This document shows positions 54,768-64,000 of a stretch of 64,000 nucleotides of DNA, piece after piece. The stretch covers positions 3,472,001 to 3,536,000 of the forward strand of contig JAUKUA010000002.1 in assembly GCA_030549175.1 (NCBI GenBank), in the 5' to 3' direction. Every line of letters begins with the position of its first letter. Position 1 is the first letter of the stretch. This DNA comes from Lasiosphaeris hirsuta (lineage: Eukaryota; Ascomycota; Sordariomycetes; Sordariales; Lasiosphaeriaceae). Under the pieces are notes generated by a model that was not told where the DNA came from, did no database searches, and saw only the letters and a list, made by a program, of their open reading frames with translations. Made by a program: the position numbers and the translations under genes.

Positions 54768-55814
54768 ATGGAGCAAGCAGCAGCAAAGGTGGGAGCGGAG
54801 AGGCTCAGCAGAATCCTCACATCTGCCACGGCCGATCCCGATGCCACGCTTCACTTCGCAGACGACATCTCTCCTCCGGCCGAGCCAGTACAGGAGCACC
54901 TCACAGAGGTAGATACGCGCTACGCCCTCTTAACGAGTTTCGAGCAAATCACCAGCATCGTATCAAGGTATCAAATGCGACGGTACTCGCCATATTTTTT
55001 ATCACACTTATCTCCGAGATTCGTAATTTTCTCCACATCGTCGGTGATTCTCCGTTACGTGGTGGTCTGATTCTTGGTGTCCCCAGGCTCGCACCGGATA
55101 TAATGAGAGCCTGGAAGTCACTGTTTTCCTACTCGGCTATCCTATTAATACCAATTACAATAGATCTTCCCAAATCTCGTTCTCCTGAGGCGGCGGCGGG
55201 GCCGCTCGGAGCGGTACCGACGGTAATTCTTGACGAAGCCTGGAATGCCTGTCCCTTCTGGCTCGGTATCAAGAAGCGGCTTCTCAGATCGAGTAAGTCT
55301 TAGATCCACTCTCTCAAATAATTACTAACGGCGGTTTAGGTAAAGGATCGAGATGGACACATTTGTGTGTTCTCTGGAATTTCTGATCCCCAGGCGGCGC
55401 ATATCTTCCCCTTCGCGACAAGCTATAAGAATTTCCTATTCCTTAACGAGATACTCACGGCTTATTGGGGGTTCCGAGAAGTCTATGGTTTGGCGCAGGG
55501 CATACGAGGACGTAGCTATTACCCAGTCCGTCAAGAATGGTATATCCATGAGCCACCAGATCCATTTCTGGTTCTATAACGCAAGGTTTGCGCTCAAACC
55601 TCTCAGAGAAACCTCAGAGGGAGTCGTCGTCCAGTGGCACTGGTTGAAGAGAAGCATCTTGAAGCCGCTTACCTACATTCGCCCAAACGACAACATGCTT
55701 CACCAGGCAGGCGTGATGGATTGGAACTGGGGTCATGACTTGGCACACCGAGAGAGTGGTATGAGGATCCGGACTGGCCAGAGATTCCTGTTGCGAGCAG
55801 ACAAGCCTGAGTGA
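54768..55814 (+). pseudogene. Fungal HNH-nuclease-domain protein, probably frameshifted
   Basis: Exon 1 (54768-54967) and exon 2 (55087-55292) join well (IVSR|LAPDIMRAW). From about 55340 the next segment encodes KDRDGHICVFSGISDPQAAHIF, the HNH core (Cys, then the AAHI histidine) of the fungal HNH family. The only good acceptor leaves it out of phase with exon 2. A second frame change sits at a G run near 55469-55473, after AYWG, where the downstream frame resumes GSEKSMVWRRAYEDVA and ISMSHQIHFWFYNARFALKPL, also typical of the family, ending at 55814. Two frame breaks suggest decay, though one is in a homopolymer and could be a sequencing error. Its role is unknown; such proteins are numerous and variable in fungi. 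Confidence 0.6.
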
Positions 55815-57030
55815 GGATAAGCCTAGCTGGGATCTCCTGGAGATGCAGTGGAATCTCCTACCCGTTGCGGCTCTCTGCGGAGCAGCCGACGTCACCGACG
55901 ACTACTAACGACTACGAAGACCCGGATGAGCGTGGCTACGACGAAGCCGTGGCCGCCAAACAACGTGCCATCCTAGCCGAGTACGAGGAGGGCCGGGATA
56001 AGGGTAAATGATATTTAAGATCCAGGTAGAAACGGCTACCCCTCTAACCACTACCCATCTCTCCCGTAGAGATAACTTTACTATACCTATTTACCTGTCC
56101 ACCTGGTAAGATAGATATCTGCCTTACCTATTATGATAGAACTATCTAGGATCTACCCTTATATTACGTCGATATACTTTTTCCCTATTATAAAAGCCCG
56201 ATGGCCCTTCTTGGTTTATACTTAAACCTTGTTGAGCAATTACGATGCCACGCGCGAGAATCTCATCAAGTTGCGCCACAACCCCCCGCCCAAGTTAACT
56301 TGGAACAACGCCGTAGGTAGAGCTATCGTCGAGTACAAGGATGACGGTGAGATTGCTGGTGGTGAAGTTACCACTACTGATACGGACGACAAAGGCATCC
56401 AGTTGGTGTCGGAGGAGAGCTCCAGGTTGGGCGAGGCCTGGAGACTCAGCCTTTTTATCTGGTGCGACCCGGATTTTGCTGGCTTTTACGTCAAAGATAT
56501 TACGAGCCAAGGCGGAGGTGGTGGCACTGCAGGGGGGTCATAGGTCCTGTGATACACCACCAGCACGTCAGTAGCTGCTGCACTTCCAGTGCCACACCCG
56601 CAGTACCTGTGCACATAGCCAGGGTGATGCCTACTGCCGTTAGCTAATAGGTAACCCATCTTACATAAACCGTCACAACAACAGACAGGATAACATACGG
56701 ACGTACAAGACTGAGAAAGCTTTGGTGCCGGAGACAAGGTTAAGAAGAGCACGCTGCATCACCTACCTACGAGCAGCACAGAAGAGGTGCGGCAAGGGAT
56801 TCATTGTCAACTTGTATCTTTACATTCTCCTCCTATGCTTGTTCAAGGAAGCCACTCAAATCCCACATCAGCTAGAAGCACAAGTTCCGACCCAACACCC
56901 CCAAAGGCTAGAAGATACAGAAAAACAGACGATGCCACTTTGTTCTCGAAGTTTCCTTTTTCCTCAGCCAGCCGCAACACTCTCTCCTGGCGCCGTGTTG
57001 GCGATAAACACAACGAGGAGAGTTGTATAA
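55815..57030. other. Mixed region: coding-like scraps, AT-rich tract and a partial duplication
   Basis: 55890-56011 encodes DYEDPDERGYDEAVAAKQRA and ends at a stop, possibly the tail of the HNH protein. 56030-56225 is AT-rich, RIP-like. 56229-56542 has an open frame (NYDATRENLIKLRHNPPPKL, RLGEAWRLSLFIWCDPDFAG) that looks protein-like but matches nothing I know. 56664-56945 repeats sequence from 59158-59395 (listed separately). Confidence 0.4.
56664..56945 (+). repeat. Diverged copy of the 3' part of the small gene at 58909-59232 and its flank
   Basis: GTCACAACAACAGACAGGA (56669) matches GTCACAACAACGGACAGAA (59161). CCACTCAAATCCCAC, CACAAGTTCCGACCCAACAC and CCCCCAAAGGCTA match CCACTCAAATCGCAC, CCAAGTTCCGAAGCAATAC and CCCCCAAATGCTA near 59299-59360, in the same order, with ATGCCACTTT ending both. 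The intervening part is rearranged or longer here. No intact copy of the small protein is encoded. Confidence 0.65.
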
Positions 57031-58078
57031 CTAAGGGTTCAAGTTGCGCTTTTGTTTAGCTCCTTTCCTGCGCAAGACGATTCAGAAACCAACTTACGCC
57101 GTTGCCGCTATAAATAACTCGACCGTTTTAGCTCTTGTCAATGAAGACAGCACGATAATGAGCAGAACCGTTGCTACAACGACGACTAAGGTCCGTAGCG
57201 TCAGGCTGGTCAAGAAGTTGCATATCACTGCAGGGGCAAGCAGAAATATGACAAAGAAACAGGCAATAACCGCTCGTGTAGCTCGGGCTACAAGTCCCGT
57301 CGAGAAGATGTAAACGGTGCTATCCCTAGAGACATTGCCCAAAAGCCTCTGTGTGCTGTCTTTAAGCGGCAGGGATCAAGAACGAGATACTGAGCCTTAC
57401 CTTTCTAAACCAGGGCAAAAACCACATGGCCCGATCTTCGATCCAGGTTTCGAGTTGCGCCACTGCGCTGTCTCCGTGGGAAGCTAGGCTAACCAGCTCG
57501 CTGCGGTGGTTGAGGTAGTCTGTCTCTTTCCTGGCAAGGCAGGCATTGCCATCGAGCCAGTTCTCCAGGCTTGCCACATCTCGAGACCGTGCGAGATCGT
57601 GGTTGAGCATCTTTTCGTTCCTCTCCAAGAGTGCATCTACGGATCATGTTAGGGCATGGTAGCGCCACAGATCTAGGGTAGTACGAACCGTAGTCCAACA
57701 AGGCAGCATCAATCTCCGAGAGCACTCGAATTCTCTCGGGGTTGGCATCGGCTCGGCAACTCCCCAGAAAGAGCGGCGCCCCTTCGCTCTTGTCAATGTC
57801 CTCCAGCTGTTTCTCAAGCATGGAGAGCCTGTCCTGCTTCAGCAGCAGTAGGCGAATCCGCAAGTGGGAGAAGCGCCGCGAGATATGAAAGGGGCTGTAA
57901 GTAGCGATAAGCGCCGAATATCGCGGGTATCCATTTGGGAAGTCCTCAACTGTAATTTGCTTTGTTAGCATGTAAATGACAGTGTTGGTGATTCTCTCTC
58001 ACTTTGAACCGTTTCAAGCATCTCGGAGGTCTCGCGGTCGCCGGCGGATTCCCTGCGAAAGAGTTTTGACAACCACAT
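57031..58078 (-). CDS. DUF6594 family fungal membrane protein with a short, replaced C-terminus
   Basis: Five exons, 58078-58003, 57949-57689, 57636-57401, 57348-57098 and 57067-57031, all in phase, 286 residues. Typical family order: EDFPNGYPRYSALIAT, then ISRRFSHLRIRLLLLKQD, LEKQLEDID, a central helical region (LLERNEKMLNHDLARSRD), and C-terminal membrane helices (AVIACFFVIFLLAPAVICNF, LVVVVATVLLIIVLSS), then the AKTVELFIAATA stretch. Relatives continue with an AYAAVLVVF-type end; here the last exon gives only KGAKQKRNLNP. That exon overlaps sequence (TCCTTTCCTGCGCAAG) that recurs at about 59135 inside the small gene, so the native end may have been replaced. The function of the family is unknown. 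Confidence 0.78.
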
Positions 58079-58908
58079 TGCTGAAGTGCGAGACGTCACG
58101 GTTGTCTCCTGCGTCTCGAGGTAAATGGTGCATCACCTAGACTTGAAATGATGTAAAAGTAGCCTGAGTCGCGAGAATATGGCCTCCATGATGTGGCTGT
58201 GGCGGAGCTGGCCTGTAGGATGCACAATCGGCAGCCATTGTTTATCGCCGCAGCCGCCATTGGTTCCATCACATTCATTGCCGGGAACCTTGCGAAATAC
58301 CACTTTAGTGTGGCCGAGAAAGGTAATGCGGTGGGCATGCCGGCATGGCATGCCATTGGGTGAGAGGGGACGGAGGAGGCACAGCTCTGCCCCCATTGGG
58401 GACTCGTTGGTTTTTTGTTGTTAGCTCGCAACACTCCAAGAAAGATACCGAGTCTTGAACTTGGCTCTCCAGCAAAAAAGAAAAAGCCATTGGAAGTGTT
58501 CTGAACGGTACAGACGAACTTGGAATGAGAGAAACAAGTATATAAAATGGCTTTCAGTGGGGCAAAAAGGTATCTCTATCTCCTTAGAGTTGCGGTCGAA
58601 AAGTCGCGTGATAACAAACAACACGCCCCGGGTTGTGGTGCTAATATGGTTTCGATTTAGGCTATGCAGGCAAGCGATCGACTCTGAGGTCTCCAATCTG
58701 ACATTGAATTTGGCGTTATCATATGGTAAGGCACCCCACATTTAAAGACAACCTCACGAACCTCTCTCGACTTTCACTCATCCTGTACTCCACTCTTTAA
58801 CTAATCGGGACCAATAGTACCACCCTTTCTGTGAAACTCTGAAGCTCTACGGGCCTCGTGTCCTAATTCTCAGTCTATCTGCATCATAACAACAACTTGA
58901 AGCCCGCA
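58079..58908. other. Intergenic between divergent DUF6594 gene and small gene
   Basis: No gene is supported. Minus frames at 58096-58434 and plus 58455-58745 have no motif. CATGGCATGCCATTGGGTG-type words near 58340 are not an obvious inverted repeat. Confidence 0.4.
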
Positions 58909-59232
58909 ATGAAGAACAACCCGACAAAGAAGTTTAGTCATGCCAGAGTGAAGGAGTCTGCCATGGTATGTGCTCTTATAGTGCCTCACCCCGATATATC
59001 TTTGGCATATCTTTATCGCTAATGATGTTTTGATTTCTAGAAATTGAAGTTTCGGCCAGGAGATAGTGTCTACCTGATTGTGGGAATGAAAGAGCCTGAG
59101 GATGTCGAAGGGCCGTACACGGTGGCAGGTACCTTTCCTGCGCAAGGCGAATATCAACTTTGTCACAACAACGGACAGAACATAAAAGACGGAGAAAGGT
59201 TCAATGAGAGAAGCCTAAAGAGAGCAAGTTAG
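58909..59232 (+). CDS. Small conserved-looking hypothetical protein (82 residues)
   Basis: Exons 58909-58965 and 59041-59232 (GTATGT...TTTCTAG, 75 nt) join in frame. The product starts MKNNPTKKFSHARVKESAM and continues with KFRPGDSVYLIVGMKEPEDV, EGPYTVAGTFPAQGEYQLC, then NGQNIKDGERFNE. The FRPGDSVYL...GPYTVAG...YQLC layout resembles a small SH3-like/chromo-barrel-type beta fold (as in retroelement-associated domains and small fungal proteins), but I cannot name the family. There is no signal peptide and the protein is basic. Its 3' half is duplicated in decayed form at 56.7 kb. It is convergent with the 70-residue gene at 59715-59409. Confidence 0.65.
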
Positions 59233-59408
59233 GCAGAACACTGTCAGGCATCTCTCCGTCCTCCTCCCAGCCCTACTCCCAGTCCTGTTGAATAAAACCA
59301 CTCAAATCGCACCCAGGCCAAAAGCCCAAGTTCCGAAGCAATACCCCCAAATGCTAAGGCAAAAAGAAACGAAAAAAAAGTATAATGCCACTTTAGTTGG
59401 AATCCACA

Positions 59409-59715
59409 CTACGTCCTGGTATAGACAACCAGCCCGGCTGGGGTAATGGCATCGGCGTGGTACACAACAGCCTCCGCGCTGTTGAGGCCGCATCCACCGG
59501 TTTTCGCCTTGACCTAAACTCGTGTATTAGCACCTCTAGTCCCCCTGGCTTGTGAGCCGAACATACGCAGTTGACCCGCGGTCCGGAGCTCGGCGGCCAG
59601 TCTCCTTGTGTCTCAACCACTGAGGCTAGTCGCTGACACCGTAGCAAATAAATATAGGGTGCATACTCAAACAGTGTACACGAACGGTGTACTCGAATGG
59701 TGATAATGGTTCCAT
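59409..59715 (-). CDS. Very small three-exon gene (70 residues), unknown function
   Basis: Exons 59715-59667, 59625-59567 and 59513-59409 fit GT-AG introns of 41 and 53 nt and keep the frame. The translation begins MEPLSPFEYTVRVHCL, then SVVETQGDWPPSSGPRVNC, KAKTGGCGLNSAEAVVYHAD, AITPAGLVVYTRT and stop. There are three cysteines and no signal peptide. Individual exons are too short to show as long frames; the support is the consistent splicing and the sensible, hydrophilic product. A first intron of 41 nt is short for fungi, so an upstream coding exon or an alternative start is possible. Function unknown. Confidence 0.45.
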
Positions 59716-61457
59716 TTATAGTCGTTGGCTTCTTTGGAGAAAGAGTTAGCAAGTTGGTATCTCTAGTGGCGCACAGCCTATGGGGGCGTACTTGAGGGCA
59801 GTTCTGTGCTGTATATTCCGGGGCCGAAGTAGTTATCCTCCGTGTCTAGCATCATCTTATCAAGGATAGCTGTGGAAGAACCGCATGTGAACCAATGGCT
59901 TACCAGCCGTGGAAAGACTGAAACATGACCAAATGATTGAGCAAAGGTGGCAGCTCTCTTTGGTGCCAGGTGTCAAGGAGCTTTTATTGGGGTTGTCCAC
60001 AATACCACATGCTCGTCGTGTTCTGTGGAAAAGGGCCTCAAAGCTTGGCAGGGACTTGATTTCGCGAGCACGACCATATGGGTCAGAATTGATGGCATCC
60101 TGAAGCCTGTACTCGCAAACTCGAGCCTATCGACCAGACTTTGGCAGCTCATCAATGCAGCTGTAGATTGCATGTACCTCAGCAGACTTTTCATGATGTT
60201 GCCTCCCAAGCTTAGACAAATCTATTTACCCCTATTAACTGCTAGTCGTCAGCTTGTGGGTCTTCTCGCTGAGAATAATAGTAACGTAGTCTGGGGATCA
60301 TCTTTACAATCATCGTAGCAAGAGCTGCCTTTGGCGAGGCGCGTCATTGTCTAGTATCAGCTGGTAAGTGCCAGACGAGAAATGGGAGACAGCAATTGAA
60401 CTTACCGGTGGCATCGTGGCTGTTCAGTTGGGCAGTGCGCTAGTGAGGTGTTGGCATCCAGGGGCACCTCCGGTCTAGGTCTCCGGCCAATGTGCCTTGA
60501 CTCTGAGTGTGACAGACTCGGGAAAGAAGGAGCAAGAGAAAATCCCAAGGCTCTCAGGTTTATATATCTGGTTCTATACTAACACAAAAGAGCTGAACTG
60601 GTAAATCCACTTCATATCATGCATGTAAACAAGAGAACCCGAAGGCTTCGACCAACTTACGCGTTTAAAGCAACCGTCTATTACACCTACTTTCCGATCT
60701 ATCCCATCTACAAATCAGTAAGAATCGCATTTTTTCCGTCAGACATGTGATAATAAAGTTGATTGGGAAAGACCATCGCTACGAACGCCAAGCAGTAGAA
60801 AAGAGAAGAGACATGGTCGCGATTTGTTACCCAACCAGCCTGCGGCCATCTACCCTTAGACCTGACTCATTGGTTTTGAGACAAAAAGAAGCAAAAGAAG
60901 ACGATTTTCTCAAGTTGTGAGCATAGGATGGCTTTATCTAGCTCAGCCCACAGGCAGGTGTGCATCTGATCATGACTTCCGGAGCCAATGAGCCGTCGGC
61001 AGCTAGCCGTGAGTTCCAAGTCATTGAGACAAGCATGCCGAGTGAGAAAATTGCTGGAGAATATCACTAGAAAAAGATGCCTGGAAACTTATACATGTAC
61101 ATTAGCGCCACGTACTGCGGCAATGGTGATTGGATGAAATAGAGGAGGTGTCGTGAGTCACGGGACACTTCTCTAGGCTGAAGCCCTTGTCGGACAAGGG
61201 CGATCCTGGCGGGAATAGGCTGCTTCACTTGGCATTGCTCTCTCCGTGTGGGCAACACACTAGACACATTAAGGAAGGGCGGAAACGTGTATTCCATTCC
61301 ATTGAATGTATGTCCACTCCTTCCCTACTAGCATTACAACGACGCCCCCACGCTGGGCACAACCTCGGTATCTACAGCGGTGTCAGATGAGGAATCCCCA
61401 TCAGCAAGAATCCATGTGAACTCACCTTGTTACCAAACTTCAGTTCCCATCCAAGCC
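59716..61457. other. Intergenic, one weak coding signal on each strand
   Basis: At 59947-60318 a plus frame and at 59973-60209 a minus frame overlap; neither has a motif I recognise, and both may be chance. The remainder (60330-61450) is ordinary intergenic sequence including the promoter of the PARG-like gene. Confidence 0.4.
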
Positions 61458-62453
61458 ATGCCTCCTCGCATCATGCCAAGCCCAGGCCCACCAACTCAAG
61501 AACCCCTACCAAGAGACCATCATGGGTCCAGCTCGCCACAAGCCCAGCGACAAAAGGAACGTCTCATAGCCACTTCTAAGGAGACTCTCCAAATCCTGCC
61601 CAATTTGCTGAGCCAGCTCCGCCGCACTAATGACGCCCGAACCTCGTCGAAGCTCACCCTCGAGACTCTCCCGCGTCTGGACCCCAACCACTGCCCTTCG
61701 TACCCATGGCCCGCTGTCATCAGGGTTATCAACGAAGACACGCTCAACGCGGCCATCCAGCTGTGGGAGCGAGCAGCAACAAGCTCCCGCGACCCACGCC
61801 TCGGCAACCCCTACCCAGCCATCGTCAACTTTGCCAACCGCCACAGCCCCGGCGGGGGCTGGCTCAACGGCGCCATAGCTCAGGAGGAGGCCCTGTGCTA
61901 CCGCAGCTCGCTGGCATTGAGTCTCGAAGGCGCAGGCTATCCGCTGGCTCGCGACGAGGCGCTCTACAGCCCGTACGTGCTCGTCGTGCGCGACGCCATG
62001 GCCCAGGGTCACTACCTCCTGCACCCCGAGATTCCTGCGGCCCAGCTCCCCGTCGTCAGCGCCATGACGGTCGCGGCGATCTACCAGCCCGACGTTCGCA
62101 GCTTCGTGGTCGGAAGTCAGGTCGGCGGCGGTTCGAGCACCAGTATTTCGCAACCGCGTGAGAAGCTCGTCTTTGCGCGGGACCGGGACCGTAACTACAC
62201 CAAGGACAAGATGAGGCTGGTGCTGCGCATGGCGGCATCGAATGGCCATCGTCTGCTCGTTCTGGGCGCCCTTGGCTGCGGCGTCTTCCAAAACCCTCCT
62301 GAGGATGTTGCGCATTGCTGGCTGGAGGTGTTGAGGGAGGACGAATTCACGGGAAACTGGTGGCGTGAGATTTGCTTTGCTGTTTACGACGGGCGGGGCG
62401 GGGGCAGCAATTACGACGTGTTTAGACGGATATTGGATGGCAGGGAGGTATGA
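61458..62453 (+). CDS. Microbial-type poly(ADP-ribose) glycohydrolase (macrodomain fold)
   Basis: Single exon; the start is ATG 61458 (MPPRIMPSPGPPT), because the frame upstream lacks an ATG. 331 residues. The N-terminal 50 are Pro/Gln-rich, followed by a helical lead-in (KERLIATSKETLQILPNLL). The catalytic domain has VNFANRHSPGGGWLNGAIAQ with EEALCYRSS directly after, the GGG...QEE signature of PARG-like enzymes, in which the second glutamate is catalytic. Later macrodomain strands are seen (YVLVVRDAMAQGH, AIYQPDVR, LVLGALGCGVFQNPPEDVA, FAVYD). Members hydrolyse ADP-ribose polymers or ADP-ribosylated targets. Similar fungal genes are often annotated as DUF2263/TIGR02452. Strong GC-ending codons generate long shadow frames on both strands. 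Confidence 0.92.
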   Translation: MPPRIMPSPGPPTQEPLPRDHHGSSSPQAQRQKERLIATSKETLQILPNLLSQLRRTNDARTSSKLTLETLPRLDPNHCPSYPWPAVIRVINEDTLNAAIQLWERAATSSRDPRLGNPYPAIVNFANRHSPGGGWLNGAIAQEEALCYRSSLALSLEGAGYPLARDEALYSPYVLVVRDAMAQGHYLLHPEIPAAQLPVVSAMTVAAIYQPDVRSFVVGSQVGGGSSTSISQPREKLVFARDRDRNYTKDKMRLVLRMAASNGHRLLVLGALGCGVFQNPPEDVAHCWLEVLREDEFTGNWWREICFAVYDGRGGGSNYDVFRRILDGREV

Positions 62454-62629
62454 ACTTTACGTTTGCATTCTATCATTACCGAAAAATATTTCGCAGCAGC
62501 GTTGTGAAGGGGTGCCACCCCGAAGAGATCTCCCACCCTCGGGCCGAGGTGGTCGAGGAGTCCAAAAGCTTGGTTGATTTCAAGACCAGTAAAAATTTGA
62601 ACTCCTTCAGTCATCCCCACCATCAAACC

Positions 62630-63058
62630 TCATCGACCAATTCTCACATTTCGATTCCTCTCCAGCCCCACTCCAGGCACCACAGATACACCACTGAGGA
62701 TTGCGTTTCTCTTCTCGTTCCAGTCTTTGACAATCGCTTGTTCTCGTTTCCGGGCCCAGGCATCGAGTCCAAGGTCGGCAATCTCTAGTTTTGTCAAAGG
62801 TTGTGATCTTTCTACCCGCGGGCTCATGAATACTCGGATACATTCCCAAAGGTACCGCAGCCAGTAGAACAAGGGAATGCGGCTCTGGCTCCGGAAAATA
62901 ACCAGAGGTTCGCATCGATCTCGGCAATCCCTAAGTTCTGCGCGGGCATTCGATGTAGCCCCTAGTAGCCTTGCCACTCGTTTGATAGCATCGATCTTGT
63001 CGGCGAATTGGGCGTCGAGGTGTGCAAGCTGCCGCTGCTTTTGGTCTGCTGAGGACAT
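62630..63058 (-). CDS. Hypothetical protein, helical with one hydrophobic segment
   Basis: ATG 63058 opens a 142-residue frame: MSSADQKQRQLAHLDAQFAD, DAIKRVARLLGATSNARAEL, a hydrophobic stretch IPLFYWLRYLWECIRVFMS and a charged region (TKLEIADLGLDAWARKREQA). It looks like a real, mostly alpha-helical polypeptide without a known domain. The last residues (VSVVPGVGLERNRNVRIGR) may be intronic: a GTGTATCTG donor occurs near 62695, so the true C-terminus is unsure. It is convergent with the PARG-like gene. Confidence 0.5.
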   Translation of the reverse strand: MSSADQKQRQLAHLDAQFADKIDAIKRVARLLGATSNARAELRDCRDRCEPLVIFRSQSRIPLFYWLRYLWECIRVFMSPRVERSQPLTKLEIADLGLDAWARKREQAIVKDWNEKRNAILSGVSVVPGVGLERNRNVRIGR

Positions 63059-64000
63059 GTTGTGGATGGGCTGGGCTTGTCGACTACGGGGGACGACTCT
63101 TCGGACTTGTAGATTTTGAACACGAGCGCTCCCTTGGTGTTTTGATCGCTAGCCAGTGTCTCTTCGTAATGGTAATCCGCGAGTGGCAGTTGTAGCAGCT
63201 GTGGGAAAAGAGTGAGATAGCATTGAGAACTTGAAATACCGGAAAAGCCAGGATGAATTTGTGAATTTTTGAGAAAGCCGTGGCGTAAAGCCCAGGTAAA
63301 AAGTCAAAATGCAGCCACAGAAGCGACTTGTCCGCCGTGATCTCAACCTGGCAAGAAGTAGCCCTGGACCTGTTTCGAAAGTTTGGATGTTCTCCATTCT
63401 CGCGAGCCTCGTCAACGAAGGAAGAATACGTCAGATATTAACAAGGAACCAGTCTGAAATTGGACGGGCTGCATTGTATTGATCAAGTAATCAGTGACTG
63501 GGTCAACTGTCTTACATCGCTCCTCCCTCTTTTGCGTGCGAGCTCCTCACCACCATACAAGGAATAAAAAGCGGGGACAGGAATGTAGCGCCTAGATCAT
63601 TCCCGGCTGCTAGAGGTTTCATTATCAATTGTGCAGTGTGTTCGTGACAGGGTCAAGCGGTTTGAATAACATCAGTCCCTCGCCTAGAAAATCGGAGTTC
63701 GGTTTCAGTTTCGGCCCAAAGTTTCTGCAACTCTTGCAAGCGTGCCGATATAGCCGACGGTGCAGGTGCCTGCATGAGCCGTTTGGCGTTCATCACGGTC
63801 CAACAAGCCAATCAATCAACTGCCTCGACAGGCTGCGCTTTGTGCCTTCCTTCGTCCCGCTCCATTCCCCAAAAATCAAGCCGGGAAAGCAACTTTTGAT
63901 TCAGCTCACCGGGAATGAGGAGGCTGACTGCGAGGGCCGACTTCCATGGAAGCTCGTGGTCGTCGTGATTGGATGACACGGTATTGGGACACGGCATTAG
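63059..64000. other. Right end of window, no gene identified
   Basis: Frames at 63149-63415 (minus) and 63629-63997 (both strands) overlap or lack motifs. Part of this is the promoter of the hypothetical gene at 63058. Confidence 0.4.

Noticed and set aside
1..64000. CRISPR arrays, rRNA genes, integrated viral genes or a secondary-metabolite core (PKS/NRPS)
   Set aside because: I looked for direct repeats with spacers, rRNA-like sequence, reverse transcriptase/capsid motifs and KS/AT/A-domain motifs and saw none; the oxidoreductases and MFS genes alone do not make a cluster.

Overview
The window looks like nuclear DNA of a filamentous ascomycete, most likely a Sordariomycete. Nearly every recognisable gene is split by short (about 45-110 nt) GT-AG introns. 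The families present (DUF3176, DUF6594, HeLo-NACHT, GMC, microbial-type PARG) are typical of Pezizomycotina. A COX13 remnant lies head-to-head with APN2, the arrangement known beside Sordariomycete mating-type loci. AT-rich tracts that differ from a sister copy mainly by C-to-T/G-to-A changes point to RIP (repeat-induced point mutation). All gene models were made by hand-splicing; the exon boundaries given keep the frame unless stated otherwise.

Layout. 0-5 kb: a secreted prolyl 4-hydroxylase-like enzyme (cut by the left edge), a divergent redox-dead PDI-like protein and a DUF3176 membrane protein. 5-8 kb: an AT-rich decayed repeat block ending at a COX13 pseudogene. 8.4-10.6 kb: APN2, six exons. 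11-15 kb: scraps of a membrane-protein gene and a HeLo-NACHT NLR interrupted by one TAG. 17.5-20.4 kb: two DHA1-type MFS transporters, one lacking the TM5-TM6 segment in an otherwise open frame and one plainly dead. 21.4-23.3 kb: a secreted GMC oxidoreductase. 24-28 kb: a second AT-rich tract, a protein kinase fused to a long C-terminal region, a divergent HeLo-like fragment and two tRNA-like repeats. 28.3-33.2 kb: a very large membrane/ankyrin protein with homogenised repeats. 34.3-38 kb: an MDR-family oxidoreductase and a secreted protein of unknown function. 38-42 kb: a gene desert. 42-54 kb: a second DUF3176 gene, then conserved housekeeping genes PRP17, ERV14, MAP1 (carrying a one-base frameshift) and kynurenine 3-monooxygenase. 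54-64 kb: a decayed HNH-nuclease gene, a DUF6594 gene with a replaced C-terminus, two tiny spliced genes, a PARG-like hydrolase and a small hypothetical gene.

How it fits together. Housekeeping genes (APN2 DNA repair, PRP17 splicing, ERV14 ER export, MAP1 N-terminal methionine removal, BNA4 NAD synthesis) are interleaved with an accessory stretch at 10.6-33 kb. That stretch carries an NLR, a kinase, a HeLo-like fragment and an ankyrin giant, the classes used in fungal non-self recognition, together with transporter wreckage. Broken genes are common (COX13, NLR, one or two MFS, MAP1, HNH). Some breaks are clear biology; the homopolymer ones (MAP1, HNH) could be assembly errors and should be checked first.
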